Source: Nigrospora sphaerica
Taxonomy: Eukaryota; Ascomycota; Sordariomycetes; Amphisphaeriales; Apiosporaceae
Reading direction: 5' to 3'
DNA length: 64,000 bases
Assembly (NCBI GenBank): GCA_018287875.1
Contig: JAGVVL010000001.1
Coordinates: 2,356,001 to 2,420,000, forward strand
Shown here: in pieces, positions 1-12,335 of the stretch
Layout: each line of letters opens with the position of its first letter
Position numbering within the stretch: position 1 is the first letter of the stretch
Position numbers and translations under genes: made by a program
Notes under the pieces: model-generated
Told to the model about the DNA's origin: nothing
Databases searched by the model: none
What the model saw: the letters and a program-made list of their open reading frames with translations, nothing else

Positions 1-3000
1 GTAGACCACACGTCTCCGGTTCCCGCGTACCGCCCGGTGGTCAACCTCGACGTCGTCCGTGGTTTCCGACGAGGCTCTGCGCCGTTGCGTCGTGGTGATC
101 TGGCTCATGGATGGAAACGAGTCGTCGCTTTCCTGAGTAGCCGAGAGCTGGGACAGCTGGTGGCGTCGGCTACTGTTTGTTGGCTCGCGGCGCCTCGTGG
201 GAGGAGCCGACGATGCCATCGGCGACGTGGACCGTACCAGGCTGGACGTGGGCGGCATGCTCGACGTAGCCACATCATCTCCGACCACGAAACCAACCAG
301 GTCGGATCCATCGTCTGAGTCGTCCGTCAGATCGAGGTCGCTGGTACGTCTACAGTCATCCCCCTCGTCTGCGCTCTCGTCGTAGACAAGAGACTGCGTC
401 TTCTTGCGCGGGCCGTCCCCTTTCGCCTTGCTTGCTCTTTTTCGTGCTTTGGGGGGGCTTAGTTGGTGCAGAATTACTTCGGGGGAATTGTGCTGGCTGC
501 TATCGATCACGACGACCTGCCTCCTTTCAGCCACCCTTACAGGAGATGGTCTCCTCCGAGGGGGCGGGCCTTTCTTCTGCTGGCCTTGAGGCTTCTTGGT
601 TTTCGCAGTAAGAGCCGGAAGCCCGGCAATCTCTTCGAGTTCGTCATTGCCATTACGAGACTGGCCCACCTTCCTCCTCTTCTGTGGTGGTTCTGTAGGC
701 TCGTCCAGATCGCGTTCCAAGATGTCATCTGGAACCGGTATTTCTTCAAAGCGACTGCGGTCGACATCGCCAAAGGGGCGCTCATATCGCTCCGCGCTAG
801 ACTGGGATTTGTAAAGCTTGCGGAAGAGTTTTACACAGCGTCTGGTGTGTTCGCCATGCTTGAGGAGCACAGTCTTAGTGAGCGTCCTTTGCGCTACGGG
901 GTTGGCTGTCAGGTCTGCAGTTTCGATTTCCTCCACCTTGTGTTGGAAAAAGGGGAGATCCTGGTAGTCGCGGCTCAACTGCTCACTCTGTTTGTCATCA
1001 AGCACCACGCTTTCGACGCTAGGAATCTCTGCCAGCTCGTCCGTTTCGACAAGCCCGGACGGCAGAATCGCGGAGTCTGGTTTGGGGGCTTTCTTCCTCC
1101 CCAACATTGATGCCACGCTGGTGAATCCCGTTTCGACATCATCTGGCATGTGGAACTTCTTGGGCGGCTTCTTCTTCGCAGCCCTCCCTTTCTTGGGTTC
1201 GGGGAGGGACTGGTTTTGTGTGTTCTCGAGGGGGATTTCCACCATCCTCATGTCGACTTCGGGCTTCACGTCGCGCGGAACGATCCGGGTCGACAGGTCG
1301 TGCCGGAAGTTGAAACGACGACCGTCGCATATCATGGACTGCATCTTGTTGTAGCCGTCTTTGGACTTGTTGAAGTTATCTTCTTCCTTGCCACGCATCA
1401 GCAGCAAAACGACTCGGCCGGCCCTCTTCCTTCCCGTCCGGCCCATACGCTGTAGCATGCGGATGGGGGACGCCGAAGCATCGTAACATATGATCAGATC
1501 GACCTGGCCAATGTCCAATCCTTCCTCGCCAATCGATGTCGCCACGAGGATGTTGAATGTGCCGTCCTTGAACTTTTTGATCCTCTCAATCTGCTCCGCC
1601 TGCTTCATGCCTTCCGACTTTTTCGTATCGGCCTGGCCCACGAACACGGCCGCTCGTACCATGGGTTTGTGCCGGTTCAGTACCCGCACTATTTCCTCTG
1701 CACTGTCCCTGTACTCGCTGAAGACGATAATTCGGGTGTTAGACGAGGCATGGCCTTCTCTGCCGTCTCCGGCGTCCATAAAGTGGTTGAGCACCGTGTC
1801 GCTCAGGTATGTCAGCTTGGGATGGCTAACAAAGTCGTCCTTCTTGGCCCAGGTCCCAACCATGGACATCATCTTCTGGAAATCGGGCGAGTCAACGACT
1901 TGGCGCTTGAATTGGGAGCCTTTCTCGCCTTTGCTTTCCGTCTCGTCTCGGAACTGCACGAGATTTTCGTAGAAGGGTTTGATGCCGTGGAAGTTCAAGA
2001 GCTTGATCGAATGTGCCAGGCTTTGCAGAATAGAGAAGATGGTCATAGTGACGAACTTGACACCCTGATTGACATTCCCGTCCCGCGCAAAATACTCTTT
2101 CCTGGCCTGCATAAGACCATAGGTGGTAATTGCCATGGGGTCGCGACCATAATAGATGTTCTGCGAACTAAGCCTGTCCACAAGGGGCTTCAAGGCCTTG
2201 GCGAATAGATCCTTGATCAGTAGCATCTCTTCCGAGGGGTCCAACACTTCAATGACCTCGTCTCGCGCATGCACATATTGACGGATGTCGATGGAGTCCT
2301 CGGTACGGATCTCGACGTGGGATATGCCCAGGCCGTCGACGACTTCTTGGACAGCCTCGACGCTTGAGCCCGGCGTAGCAGTTAAGGCTAGGATACGGAA
2401 ACTCTTGGAAAAGCGACGGAGGAAAGTGACCACTTTCACATAGGCGTAGTTCCCGGTGGCGCGATGGGCTTCGTCGACTACGAGAAGACCGATTGACTTG
2501 GGGTCAGCGGCGCCCGATGAGAGATCATTCTCGAGCGTCTGCGGAGTCATGAAGAAGACGCGTTTAGAAGCCCACTCTTCAGCGCGCAGGGCAGGCGAGA
2601 CCTCGCCGGTCAGCAGTGTCGTTTCGGACCTGGGTATGCCGGCGATGTTGAAACAAGCATCGACCTGCTGCGAGACCAAAGGCTTGGTGGGGGCTACAAA
2701 GACCAGCTTTGCTGTCTTGGTCCAGCGGTAGAAGTTGAGCATGACGGTGGCCGCGATGAACGTCTTGCCCAGGCCGGTGGGTAGCGCAACTAAGGTGTTG
2801 TTAAACAAGCCAGCCTTGACAATGCTGAATTGATAGTCGCGGATAGGCCCCAGGTTGGTCGGGTATACCCACGTTTTCATGGCCTCGGGGTCGATGGCAT
2901 GATGCGTAGGGGCCTCGGCGGGCAAGTCCACACGGAACGCCCTGTTGCTGTTGGTACCCTGGGTTGACTGGGGGCCATTGTTCTCCCGGGAGGCAGAGCC

Positions 3001-3509
3001 TCCGAAGAGAGTGGTTTGCCTGTAACTTGCAGCTTGGCGAACCGCTCCGTTGCTTTGATGCGTGTTTCGCGCAGGGAGGGCTGACTGAGGCCTGGGTGGT
3101 GAGCTGGAGAAAGCATCCGACGGTAAATCATCAAGATCAATGAAGGCCGAGCTTGTGGCGGGATTCGGTGCTCCGGCGCGGGCCTGCCATCGTCGTCAGT
3201 AACGTGCTACGGTGCGCCTGTAGCGACACGGCGGCGACGCAGAGATGCCCACCACCCGTGGGTATTGCCTCTTAGAAACGTATACCCCATGAAGCCATGT
3301 TCGGTATCCATGGGCACCAGCAGAAGGAATCGACCTACTGTGAGTGGTGCCCCGGACGGCCCATTCGCACCCGGCACATGGCGTGGGGCTTTGGGCAGCG
3401 GTCCGGGCGGCGGTTTCGCCAAATTGGCGCGCGCTGGTGGTACCTTGCTGGCTGCCAGGAGGAGGTCTTCGTCAGGAATGTCGTCGTCAAACTCGTCTGA
3501 ATCCATCAT
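1..3509 (-). CDS. mph1: ATP-dependent DNA helicase Mph1 (FANCM family), C-terminus cut by window edge
   Basis: This is a superfamily 2 DEAH helicase of the Mph1/FANCM family, which remodels stalled forks and D-loops in the nucleus. Exon 1 is 3509-3339 and begins with two Met codons followed by an acidic stretch (DSDEFDDD) typical of Mph1 N-termini. The intron is 3338-3184 (donor GTAGGT, a CTGAC branch site, acceptor GGCAG). Exon 2 runs from 3183 to the edge without a stop, giving 1118 visible residues. The Walker A motif ALPTGLGKT lies near residue 190, the DEAH box ([10 protein letters not shown]) near 293, the family stretch [13 protein letters not shown] between them, and motif [12 protein letters not shown] near 633. 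The C-terminal third is charged and low in complexity, as in the family. The helicase core reads through intact. It shares a 604-bp divergent promoter with the FolB gene. Confidence 0.93.
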
Positions 3510-4113
3510 CGGAATGCTGGTTCGACCCCCAACTTCTCGGTCCTCTTGCGAAACCAGGGCCGAGGTATCAATGCCCAGGCGCCAGGCTCAGTGTGATGGG
3601 ATGCGGGCGAAGACGCGCGTAGGGGAAGGGCAAACACGCGACGGGCCCAGGGCCCTTGAACAGCCCTTGCCGCCAAAACACGTGCAACGCCTGGGCCAGC
3701 CACCCCGCCGCCAAGAAGTGTCCGATCGGTAACATACATGTAAAGTGGGCAGTAGCGACACGGGTACAATAAAAATAAACGCACATTCTGCGGTGATTTC
3801 GCAATGTACCGGTGCTTCCGGATTAGGACAATAGCATTGATGTACCCAAGTACCTAGATGACCTCTACGGGTGTAGTTGTTTGCCCTAAGTGTTGATCGA
3901 CGTTGTGACGTCTCGGGATCCAGTCTCCTCACCTTCAATGATCAAGGCCTCCTGCTGCGTACCAAGTATCGTCGGCGAAGTTGAATCAGCCAGCCCGCTC
4001 AGACCTGCCCGGAAAGCTATAGTACCTCTCCTCACACTCACCTTCACCCTTAGCCGTCAAACCTCCATCCGCCACACCACCCCCCCTTGTCTCCTGCACT
4101 TTCTCGCTTCGCC
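3510..4113. promoter_or_regulatory. Divergent promoter region between mph1 and the FolB gene
   Basis: This 604-bp stretch holds the starts of two outward-facing genes and no credible ORF. The last 90 bases before the plus-strand start are strongly C/T-rich (about 4022-4113), a common fungal leader composition. A CACGTG hexamer sits at 3679-3684, but such hexamers occur by chance across the window. No other element is recognisable. Confidence 0.6.
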
Positions 4114-5127
4114 ATGGCCGCCGCAAAGATGGACCCGCCGGCGCCGCTGCTGAGCGCGTTCGAGGTGCGCGCGCGCGCGGGCGAGCCGTTCGCCGTGGTG
4201 CGGGTGCAGGACCTGCAGGGCACGCTGCCGGTGGGCCGGGACGCCTGGGGCCGGGCGAACAAGGCGCAGCCGGCGCTGGTGTCGACCGAGGTCTCGTTTG
4301 CGCGGGCGTTCGGGCGGGCGTCGGCCGAGGACCGCGTCGGCGCCGAGACGGCGCACTACGGCACCCTGAGCAAGAGCCTACTGGCCAGCCTGGACCTGTT
4401 CGCCAGCGCCGCGCCCACGCCGGCGCGCCCCGGGCCGGCGGCGGCCGACGGCCCTCACGCCGCTGACGTCTTTGAGCTGCTGTGGGTCGGCCTCACCGGC
4501 CGCGTCGTCGATGGCAGCGCCCGCGCCCTGCCCCTCGACCGCGTCCCCTTCCTCGACACCGCCCGCCTCAAGTCCCTCGCCCTCGCCGTCCGCCTGCCCA
4601 AGGCCTCGCTTGTCGGCCGCGGCGTCAGCCTCGCCGCCGCCGCCTGCTTCCGGGACGTTGGTGACGGCAACCCCGTCCTGGGCTTCTCGCGCTCCCTGAA
4701 GCTTCACGAGCTCCACGTCCCCACGCTGATCGGCGTCAACGAGAACGAGAGGAAGGCCAAGCAGATGGTGGTCGCCGACGTCGAGGTCGAGAAGCTGGAT
4801 GTCACCCGCGACATCCACCCCGAGCTCGAAACGCTCGTCGTCGAGGTAAGCACGCAAGTGAATTGACGGCGGGGGGGGAGTGCAACGGGGATTGACTGAC
4901 GTGTTTGATACCAGACCATGGAGGCCTCCTCTTTTGAGACGCTGGAGGCACTGGGCGCCCTCGTGGCGAACAAGATCCTGTCCGAATTCAAGATTGGTGA
5001 TGAGCCCAAGACAGGCCGGGACCGGGGATGGCAGGTCAGGGTCAGTCTGGCCAAGCCGATTGCGGTGCCATTTGCCGAGTGCCCGGCCGTGGAAATCAAG
5101 GCCGGCGCGGGGTTTGACGATAAATGA
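4114..5127 (+). CDS. Tandem dihydroneopterin aldolase (FolB)-type protein
   Basis: Exons are 4114-4845 and 4915-5127, separated by a 69-nt intron (GTAAGC to CCAG, phase 0), giving 314 residues. The start is the ATG in the strong context CGCCATGG. Two FolB-like units are visible. The first (about residues 10-100) has the DLQG and HYGTLSK stretches. The second (about 205-314) has LIGVNENERKAKQMVVADVEVE and ends with VSLAKPIAVPFAE, which supplies the lysine expected in the pocket of dihydroneopterin aldolases. These enzymes cleave 7,8-dihydroneopterin in folate synthesis. In yeast Fol1 and Pneumocystis Fas, tandem FolB units are fused to HPPK and DHPS; here the protein ends after the second unit. 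Catalytic activity is inferred, and a FolB-like protein of other function is possible. It converges on the DUF3605 gene with a 166-bp gap. Confidence 0.82.
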
Positions 5128-5293
5128 GCAGGTCGGAATTCTGCGTTCAATAGGAGGCTCGGAGACGATACCGCTACGTGTCTAGTAGGAGACATGTGAC
5201 GGAGTCGTCCGGCTCTGGATGTGTCTATTGGTCTATTGATCCATTGGTCTATTCTAAAGGGGGAGAAATTGGAAGCATGGCGAAAGATAGCCA

Positions 5294-6037
5294 TTAGACC
5301 TTGCGGCAGAGGGGAATATCACCATTCGTAATCTCATCGATGAACGATGGGTCCGGGTCCAAGAGCATGATGTGGAAGTGTTCCACGGCGTGTACGGACT
5401 TCAGCGACCGCCAGTTCTTAAACCATATGTACTGTGCAGACATGTCAGCCCAAAGCCGCGCACACAACACGCGGCGGCCGGCGGAAAAGCGTCGCGCCTG
5501 ACTTACCTGATCTCTCGGTAGCCTCGATCCAAAAGTTGCATTTACGTAGTCTTCGATTTCCTTCCTGGCCGCGTCCGTCAGATCCGTCGTCACAGGATCC
5601 TCGGCAAGATCGAACTTGGTCCAGACGACGAGGTGCACGATGCGGTTATCGATGCCGTAGGGCCAGTCGTTCCAGAGGACCTTGATGTCGTCGGCGTGCT
5701 CAAAAGGCCGGCCGCGCGGCCGGATGGGGGCCTCCCACTGCAGGCGCTGGGCAAGGACAAAGTTCATAACGCTGCCGTGGTCGCGCCGCAGGGCCCAGTT
5801 GTACTCAAGATAGCGGCGCAGCTGCGACGGCATACGTTGGAAGCGGTCCAGGGCGTTGTCGGCGATGATCCGCCGCACCTCGTCCCAGCTCAGCACGTGG
5901 TACTGCTCGTCGGGCGTGCTGAGGATGCCCTGGTCCTTGGCACTGAGGCCGCGCAGCGCCTCGGGGCACTCGTCGGTCCGCTCGCCGTCGGGCACATTCA
6001 CCTGCCAGTACGGCAGGGAGGTACCTGCGCTGCCCAT
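5294..6037 (-). CDS. DUF3605 family protein (N-acetylglucosamine-induced protein 1 type)
   Basis: Exon 1 is 6037-5507 and exon 2 is 5431-5294, giving 222 residues. The 75-nt intron has donor GTAAGT, branch-like GCTGAC and acceptor CACAG. It is in frame and stop-free, so its retention would insert 25 residues. The start is the ATG before GSAGTSLPYWQV; a GTG six codons upstream is not a credible start. The protein is rich in aromatic residues: WNDWPYGI, the stretch IVHLVVWTKF, and the end segment YIWFKNWRSLKSVHAVEHFH that is characteristic of DUF3605 proteins. Fungal annotations often name this family N-acetylglucosamine-induced protein 1. The biochemical role is unknown, and no signal peptide or membrane helix is seen. 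Confidence 0.8.
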   Translation of the reverse strand: MGSAGTSLPYWQVNVPDGERTDECPEALRGLSAKDQGILSTPDEQYHVLSWDEVRRIIADNALDRFQRMPSQLRRYLEYNWALRRDHGSVMNFVLAQRLQWEAPIRPRGRPFEHADDIKVLWNDWPYGIDNRIVHLVVWTKFDLAEDPVTTDLTDAARKEIEDYVNATFGSRLPRDQVSQARRFSAGRRVLCARLWADMSAQYIWFKNWRSLKSVHAVEHFHIMLLDPDPSFIDEITNGDIPLCRKV

Positions 6038-7270
6038 GGCTGTGCTGGGGGACACGGCGAGAGGGATGCTTTGCGGGTGCGTTCCCGGGCAACGAGTGTT
6101 GAAGAATATCCGGACACAATCCGACTTCTATTAGGGGAGCTCCCAAGTTGCGTACTTGGCACCTAGATCTTGAATGGTATCTTGGGTAGAGGTCACGGTA
6201 AGTGAAGCCGAGAAAACAGAGCCAAGCTGAAGTGGTGGTAAAGCTGAGGCCAAAAGGAGATGTAGATGCGGTGGTGGCTAGATGCAAGGAGGACGTTGCT
6301 TTTCTTCAGGGGTCCCGCCTAATAAACGAATCAGCCGCATCCCACAGAAACAACAGGCTAAGGCTGCTCCAGCAGCCCAGTCGGCCGTCGATTGGACTCA
6401 TCCGACTCCGTGGGGGTACATGGAAAAGAGCCGTGACCCGGCCTGGTCAAGATACGATCCGTCGACGAGTAATTTTGGACGGGCGGGATGCAAGCGTCTG
6501 GCCAGAGCTTGCACGAGCCGGTCTAGACTCGCGAAACCTGGACAAGGCCCTGTACTAGATGCCCATGGCCAAGTGGCGTCCAATCTTCCAGAGCTGTTCT
6601 TATCTCGGCTTATCACTTCTTCTGCCAGAGGCCAGCTAGTATTAATATTTCATAGTACGTGGGCTAAATAGAAGAGACCTCAGCGGAGAGTGGCCAACAC
6701 TTGGGTGGCATGTAGAAGGCACGAGAGTAGTACGAAGGGGGGTAAATGGTGAGTGAGTGACTGAGCCTGGCGCTTCTACGTGCGCTAATATCTCCTTCCA
6801 TACCAACCTAGGCTCTGCGGCACCTGTACTGAACTTTCGGGCATCCATCCCATGCCGCTTGTTCTCCGATTGCCCCACCTCGAGATTTGGTCTTCTTCGA
6901 CCGCCAGCTGACTCATCACCCAACAAGGCAACAACGAGCTTTGCGGAACCCTACCTCTTTCTTTGTCACGGCTTCGCGGCTTTGCGCCTACCTTTCGACG
7001 TCACCTTTCCCATCGTTTGCTGCCTATCCACCCCGCGTTCGACTCACTTCTGCGACTCCTTCGCCTCGCGAGGCTAAGACGGGTCCGTGACGCGCTCCTC
7101 TTTTTTTCCTTCTTCTCGCCGATCCGGATTGCGCCTCCACCTCCCTCCAGTCCAGCTGCCACCCGCGACCCGCAGATATTTCCTACGTGCAATCCCCAGT
7201 GGCCCCATCGCCGACACTTCAGTTCGCCAACCCTTTGCCGTCCCATCACGAATGAACACAACCCCGCGCA
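6038..7270. promoter_or_regulatory. Divergent intergenic region (DUF3605 gene / mex67)
   Basis: This 1.23-kb stretch separates two outward-facing gene starts. The 250-300 bases before mex67 are C/T-rich with T runs near 7100, consistent with a 5' leader. Short ORFs on both strands lack recognisable domains. I see no RNA gene or repeat. Confidence 0.5.
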
Positions 7271-9580
7271 ATGGCACCCAACGGCCCCAAGAATGGCGGA
7301 TCGCGCGGTGCGCGCAGCCAGCCCAACACGAAGAACACCCGAGGTGGCGGCATCACCAAGCGTCGTAGCGGAGGCGCCACCAAAATCGACCGAGATGGTG
7401 ATCTGGACATGGACGCGCCTGCCGGCGGCAAGGGCCCGGCCAACCGCGGCGGCAAGAGCAGGAATAAGAACGACAACAACGGCGCTGCGCCCAGCGAGTC
7501 TGGCGGCAGAACGAACCGGCCGTCTAATTCCAACCGCCCGAACAAGCCCACCTCCAAAGCGCAACAAATCATCGCCAAGGTCATCAACAACGGTTCTGGC
7601 AGCTTGTCCTCGCGTATTTCGCAGGGCATTGACACGTCTTCACGACACAACCGGCCCATCAACGGCACCAATTTGATGTCGCTCAAAGTTCAAGGACTCC
7701 AGAACAGCAGGGCGAGGCACAACGTGGGCGGTGGCAGACAGGAACTTATAGACTTCTTGCAGCGCAAAGCTACCACCGTGGGCCACCTCAACCATACTGC
7801 CAAGATTAAGAAGGTATGTGCCATCCGACACAAAACTACAATACTCCGCGTCTGGAGGCCCTGGGACGTTGCGGAGCGATGCGCCATCTCCGCAGTTATC
7901 AAGCCGTCTAGCTCGCAAACTATGAAGAGACAGAACAACCGACTGCGCCATGCGTCCCTATCCCGGGTTTCTGGATTCGACATGAACAAGGTATCATTAC
8001 CTTGCTAACATCTAGCAGTCGCAGTTGGAAGGTGACTATGTATACATTACGGCAAGCAAGGAGGATGCCGAGGCGATCCTGAAGCTAGACGGCTTCGAGT
8101 TTGCCGGCACACAAATCTACATCACGGAACATGACCAGTCACAGTCGAGCCTTTCCACCGAGGCACAGAATATTAAAGAGAAGCTGAAATCCATGCTCGG
8201 CCGGCGGTACGATGCCAACGCCAAGCTGCTCGACCTGTCTAATCTCGGCACCGACCCTTGCGCCATGGAAATGGGCATGTTCCAGGAAACAACGCCCCAG
8301 AAGCTGTTCCGCGCTTTGATGGTGATCTGCGATGAGCAGTTTAAAACCCCGCAGGCCAAAAGGGAAGCCATTGTTAGCGTCGGTCTCGCTGGTAACAACA
8401 TAGGAGATGTTGGCCAGGTCATGGCGCTCGTTGAGACATTCCCGGACTTGGTACACCTGGATCTGTCCAACAACGCGATCAAGGAGTTGCGGGGCGTACG
8501 GAAATGGCAACATCGGCTCCGCAAGGTTGAGACCCTTCTGCTCAACAACAACCCTATCGAGGGTGCTGATCCGACGTACAAAACCGAAATCACTGGCTGG
8601 TTCCCAAAACTCCAGAACTTGAGCGGCATCCAGGTTAGAACAGCCGCAGAGGTGTCGGCTGCCGAACTTGCGTCCAAGCCCCGGCCGATTCCGCAGAATG
8701 GAGCCGACTTCCGTGATATTAATCGCATCGGCGAGCTTTTCATAACCGAGTTCATCGCTGGCTTCGACTCGGACAGGGCGAGTTTGGCCACCAAATACTA
8801 CGATGAGCAGAGCACTTTCTCCCTATGCGTCAACACTCACTCCCCCCATGACCCGGCTACACCTGTCCCACAATGGAGCTCGTACATCCGGATTTCGCGA
8901 AACCATCAGAAGATAACGACCACCTCTGGCCGATGGCAGCGTCTCTTCAAAGGCACTGGTCTCATCCAGAGTGCCTGGCAGAACCTCCCAGCCACACAAC
9001 ATCCGAACCTTGCCGCCCAATTCGACAAGTACATTATCGATTGCCACCCCATCAACGGCCTTCCAGACCCTTCGGGCCAGAGCCCCGCTGGCGTCGACGG
9101 CATGGCCATGACCGTCCATGGCGAGTTCGAAGACCAGGATCCCGCCACAAAGGCGACGGCGAAGAGGAGCTTCTCCCGGACCTTCCTTCTTGGCCCAGGC
9201 GCTCCAGGCCGAAATCCTATCCGCGTCATCAGCGACATGCTCGCACTGAAGGCATATGCTGCGGTCCCTACTGCTACTGGAGCTGTGCCCGTTAGCGCTG
9301 GGCCGACACCCGTAGCTGCGCCCACAGCGGCTTCGAGCGAGGAAGCACAGAAACAGCAAATGGTCATGGAGTTGTGCAAACAGACGGGCATGACTCCCGA
9401 CTACTCGACCATGTGTCTGGATGTGGCGAATTGGGTATTCGATCAAGCCCTGATCACGTTCAACGAGAAACGAGTAAGTCTGGACCGTTCCTTGCACCTG
9501 AGACAAAACAAAATAAGTAAACTAACCCGTGTTAAAAGGGCCAACTTCCGGCTGAAGCGTTTGCATCAGCCCCCCTCTGA
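7271..9580 (+). CDS. mex67: mRNA export receptor Mex67 (TAP/NXF1 family)
   Basis: Exons are 7271-7813, 8019-9473 and 9539-9580, giving 679 residues. The introns are 205 nt (GTATGT to CTAGCAG) and 65 nt (GTAAGT to AAAAG), both phase 0. Mex67 with Mtr2 carries mRNPs through nuclear pores. The N-terminus is basic and Gly/Asn-rich (RNA binding). An RNP-like segment follows (KIKK joined to SQLEGDYVYITAS). Leucine-rich repeats lie at about residues 280-370 (LVHLDLSNNAIKEL, VETLLLNNNPIEG). The NTF2-like domain for Mtr2 binding is at about 400-570. The C-terminal UBA-like TAP-C domain binds FG nucleoporins (MELCKQTGMTPDYSTMCL ... WVFDQALITFNE), with the final exon adding GQLPAEAFASAPL. The long first intron is the least certain boundary: reading through it gives a 245-residue truncated product. 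Confidence 0.92.
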
Positions 9581-12293
9581 AGGAATTGGGTTCTGGTCTT
9601 TGTTCTGCATTGGCTTGGAGTTTTAAGGGTTTTAAGGTGGCAAACTTCTTCACCAGAGGAATCAGCGAAATGCATTGGGAATCAGGTCACTTTTTGGCGC
9701 AGACTACGGCATGGCTAGGTATGTATATACTGTATACACCACATCACGGTGCACCTAGCGAGGGTTGGCGAAACCGAATTCACCCACCCACGTTTCGTTC
9801 CTGCCGCATAGAAACACTATTGCCCGCATGTGTACAAGATAGCCGCCACTGCGACTACGTGGTATAAATGACTGCCGCCAGGTTCATACAGTAGTATGTA
9901 CTGCTATTCTGATGAGGCAAGCCTGTACTGCTCAGGGTATTTGTGAGCACCTATGTGTCTGCTCTCTTCCAACGTATCCACATAAGTTCTTCTCAGACAG
10001 CGGGGACGTTGGTATCTAGGCTCTTTCGTCTTGGGTCTAGAATTTGGAATTCACGATGGTTGGTTGGTTATGAGCGAATCGAAAGAGGCGAACAGCATGC
10101 TGCGCCTCACCATAGACTTTCTTTTAGTCGCGTACACGGGCTGGGCGCCGGGACGATAGCAGAGTATAAGCAACTTAGAACCGACGCGATACAAGCCACG
10201 TGGAAGGGAATAAGAAAGGAAAGAGACATGTACGAAACGGTGAGCACCGCCGTTGGATGACAGGTCGGGCTGACGTGGTGAGTTCGCTGTAGCCGCCGAG
10301 AAGGGGGGGGTGGGCGGGCCGGAAGGGAATCTTCAGCGAGAAGATGGTGGTCACACTGGCATGGGGGGTTGCAGAAAGCGAGAAAGATCGAGAAGAGACG
10401 CGGCCAATAGACGTCTTGTCGCTCGTGAGAGAGACTAGCGCGCGTCTTCTATCAGCCGGACCCCCCTCTCGCCATTCGGAGCGCAGTAAGATTTGGTGAT
10501 GGTGGGAGGGCCGACGATTCGCAGACAGGCCGCGGCACTAGAGCTCGGAACGGGGGGTCCTCTTTTGCGTGCAGCTTGGCGCCTGCCCCTGGTCCCCAGT
10601 TGGGCGGCTGAGGGAGCCCTGGAAGGGGGGGTTCCTATATGTTCATCTCGCAGGCGCGAAAAGAAGACGTTTTTCTGGTCCACGGTTAGGCCGTGACGAA
10701 ATGTATGTACGACGGACGTGCTCGCGGGGATACACGTCAATTGTGTACTTACGTAGCCAGGCGGCGATTGGCACTCGGAGCTAGCATTGCCGTTGGCGAT
10801 CTGACGAGGCCCAATCCAGATGATGTTTATTGAATTTACCAAGAGGGGTAAAAGCGCGTGGAGCCTTTGCCCAAGGCGTGCTCATGCAGGCCAAGCGAGA
10901 ACTGGAGCACAACTACTCTTACCTACTCCGTATATACTTATAGTAAGTATGCAGTACTTCAAAGTTGTACTCTGCCCACGACAGCATAAACAGCGAATCG
11001 GGTCGAATCCTCCACGAGTCGTCATATTGGACGTGGGGAACCGAGGAAACGAGCCCGTTAACGAGGGGAGGACATGATGTGCAGACGCAGACCCGATCGT
11101 GAGACGAACAGGATCTCAGGTGAAGAGACCCGCGGGTGGCGGACGAGACTGGGGGACAAGCCATGGGCCACGTTGCTTGGTGACGATACAATGCAAAGCC
11201 AGGCAGTGTAGAAGCAAGAACGATGGGCGTTTGACGATCGAGGCATGCATGCCCACGGAAAGCTTCTGCCACTACTGACGGGGTCCTGCCTGCTACGGCG
11301 GGCTACTGAGAGCTCTTTTGCACATGCCGCACAGTGAGACGGGCGTAGGGAAGGGATCGCGATGGTTCTAGACTAAGCCTGTCTGGGCGAGGGCTAAAGG
11401 CCGTCTTCACGGCGCGTATCGGTAGGGCGACTGGCCGACACTGGCGTTGCCTACCGACGCCTCTGGCCGGACAGCAGCCGGCGAGAGTCGAGGGGCGCAT
11501 GGCGGCCCAACTTTACCCTCTATCCGTGGTCGCTGTTGTTTCTCGGCTGCTGCCACCGACAGCTGCGGTTTCGCAATGGTTCAAAGCGCAGACGTGGAAG
11601 GCGGTGTTGTTGTGACGAGTCGTTTTGCCGTCCTAGAGTTGCAGCGAGCGACGACGCTGGGGTTGGCAGGCAGTCTCTTCGAGTGAGGAGGAAAGCGGAC
11701 GGCGGATCTTTGTCGTATGGGGGCCGTGATCGCCGGGAACCAAAAAGGACCCCATGCGGGAGTGGGTTCACCAGTCGGATGGCCTGCTGGAGCTTTCCCT
11801 CTTCGGGCTCTAGCTCAGGGGACTGCCAAGGGGTACCGTGTTTCACGAGGCCCGCCATGGACGAGCAGCTACAAGCCAGTCCGTGAAAGGGCAGGTAAAC
11901 GCAGGCAAGCAAGTAGGCGAACACTGAGGGAGGAGGTAGGTAGATATTGTAGGAATCAAGGCTGGGATCGCATGTACAACCCATAGATGCAGGACCACGG
12001 CTGAGTTGGAACCACGAACACCGGGACGGCCGGCAGCGACGAGATGCAGCCAGATCCAATGGACGACGACCGGGCGGCCACTCAGATGGGACGTTCAGGT
12101 CGCCAGAAGCAGGGCCGACCCGGGCCAATGCGACTTTGAGCGGCCACGATACGACGACAGCGTGGCAGCGTGGTATGGGATTTCATGGTATGGATCCCTG
12201 GAGTGAATGGGCACCCGGAGGCACGGAGTGTGCTATAAGCGGCATGGGACGGGGAGCTGCTAGGTTAGGTACCTAGCCGACGAGCCAGCGAGA

Positions 12294-12335
12294 GCGCCAG
12301 CACCGCCTGCGCCAGCACCAGCGCCTGCGCCAGCC
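12294..12335. repeat. Short GC-rich minisatellite (GCGCCAGCACC-like units)
   Basis: About three imperfect units built from CGCCAGCACC and GCCTG follow one another. The tract lies in non-coding DNA. Confidence 0.6.

Noticed and set aside
11520..12128. 202-codon minus-strand open frame
   Set aside because: Low-complexity Ser/Pro/Arg content and no recognisable motif; best explained by base composition.
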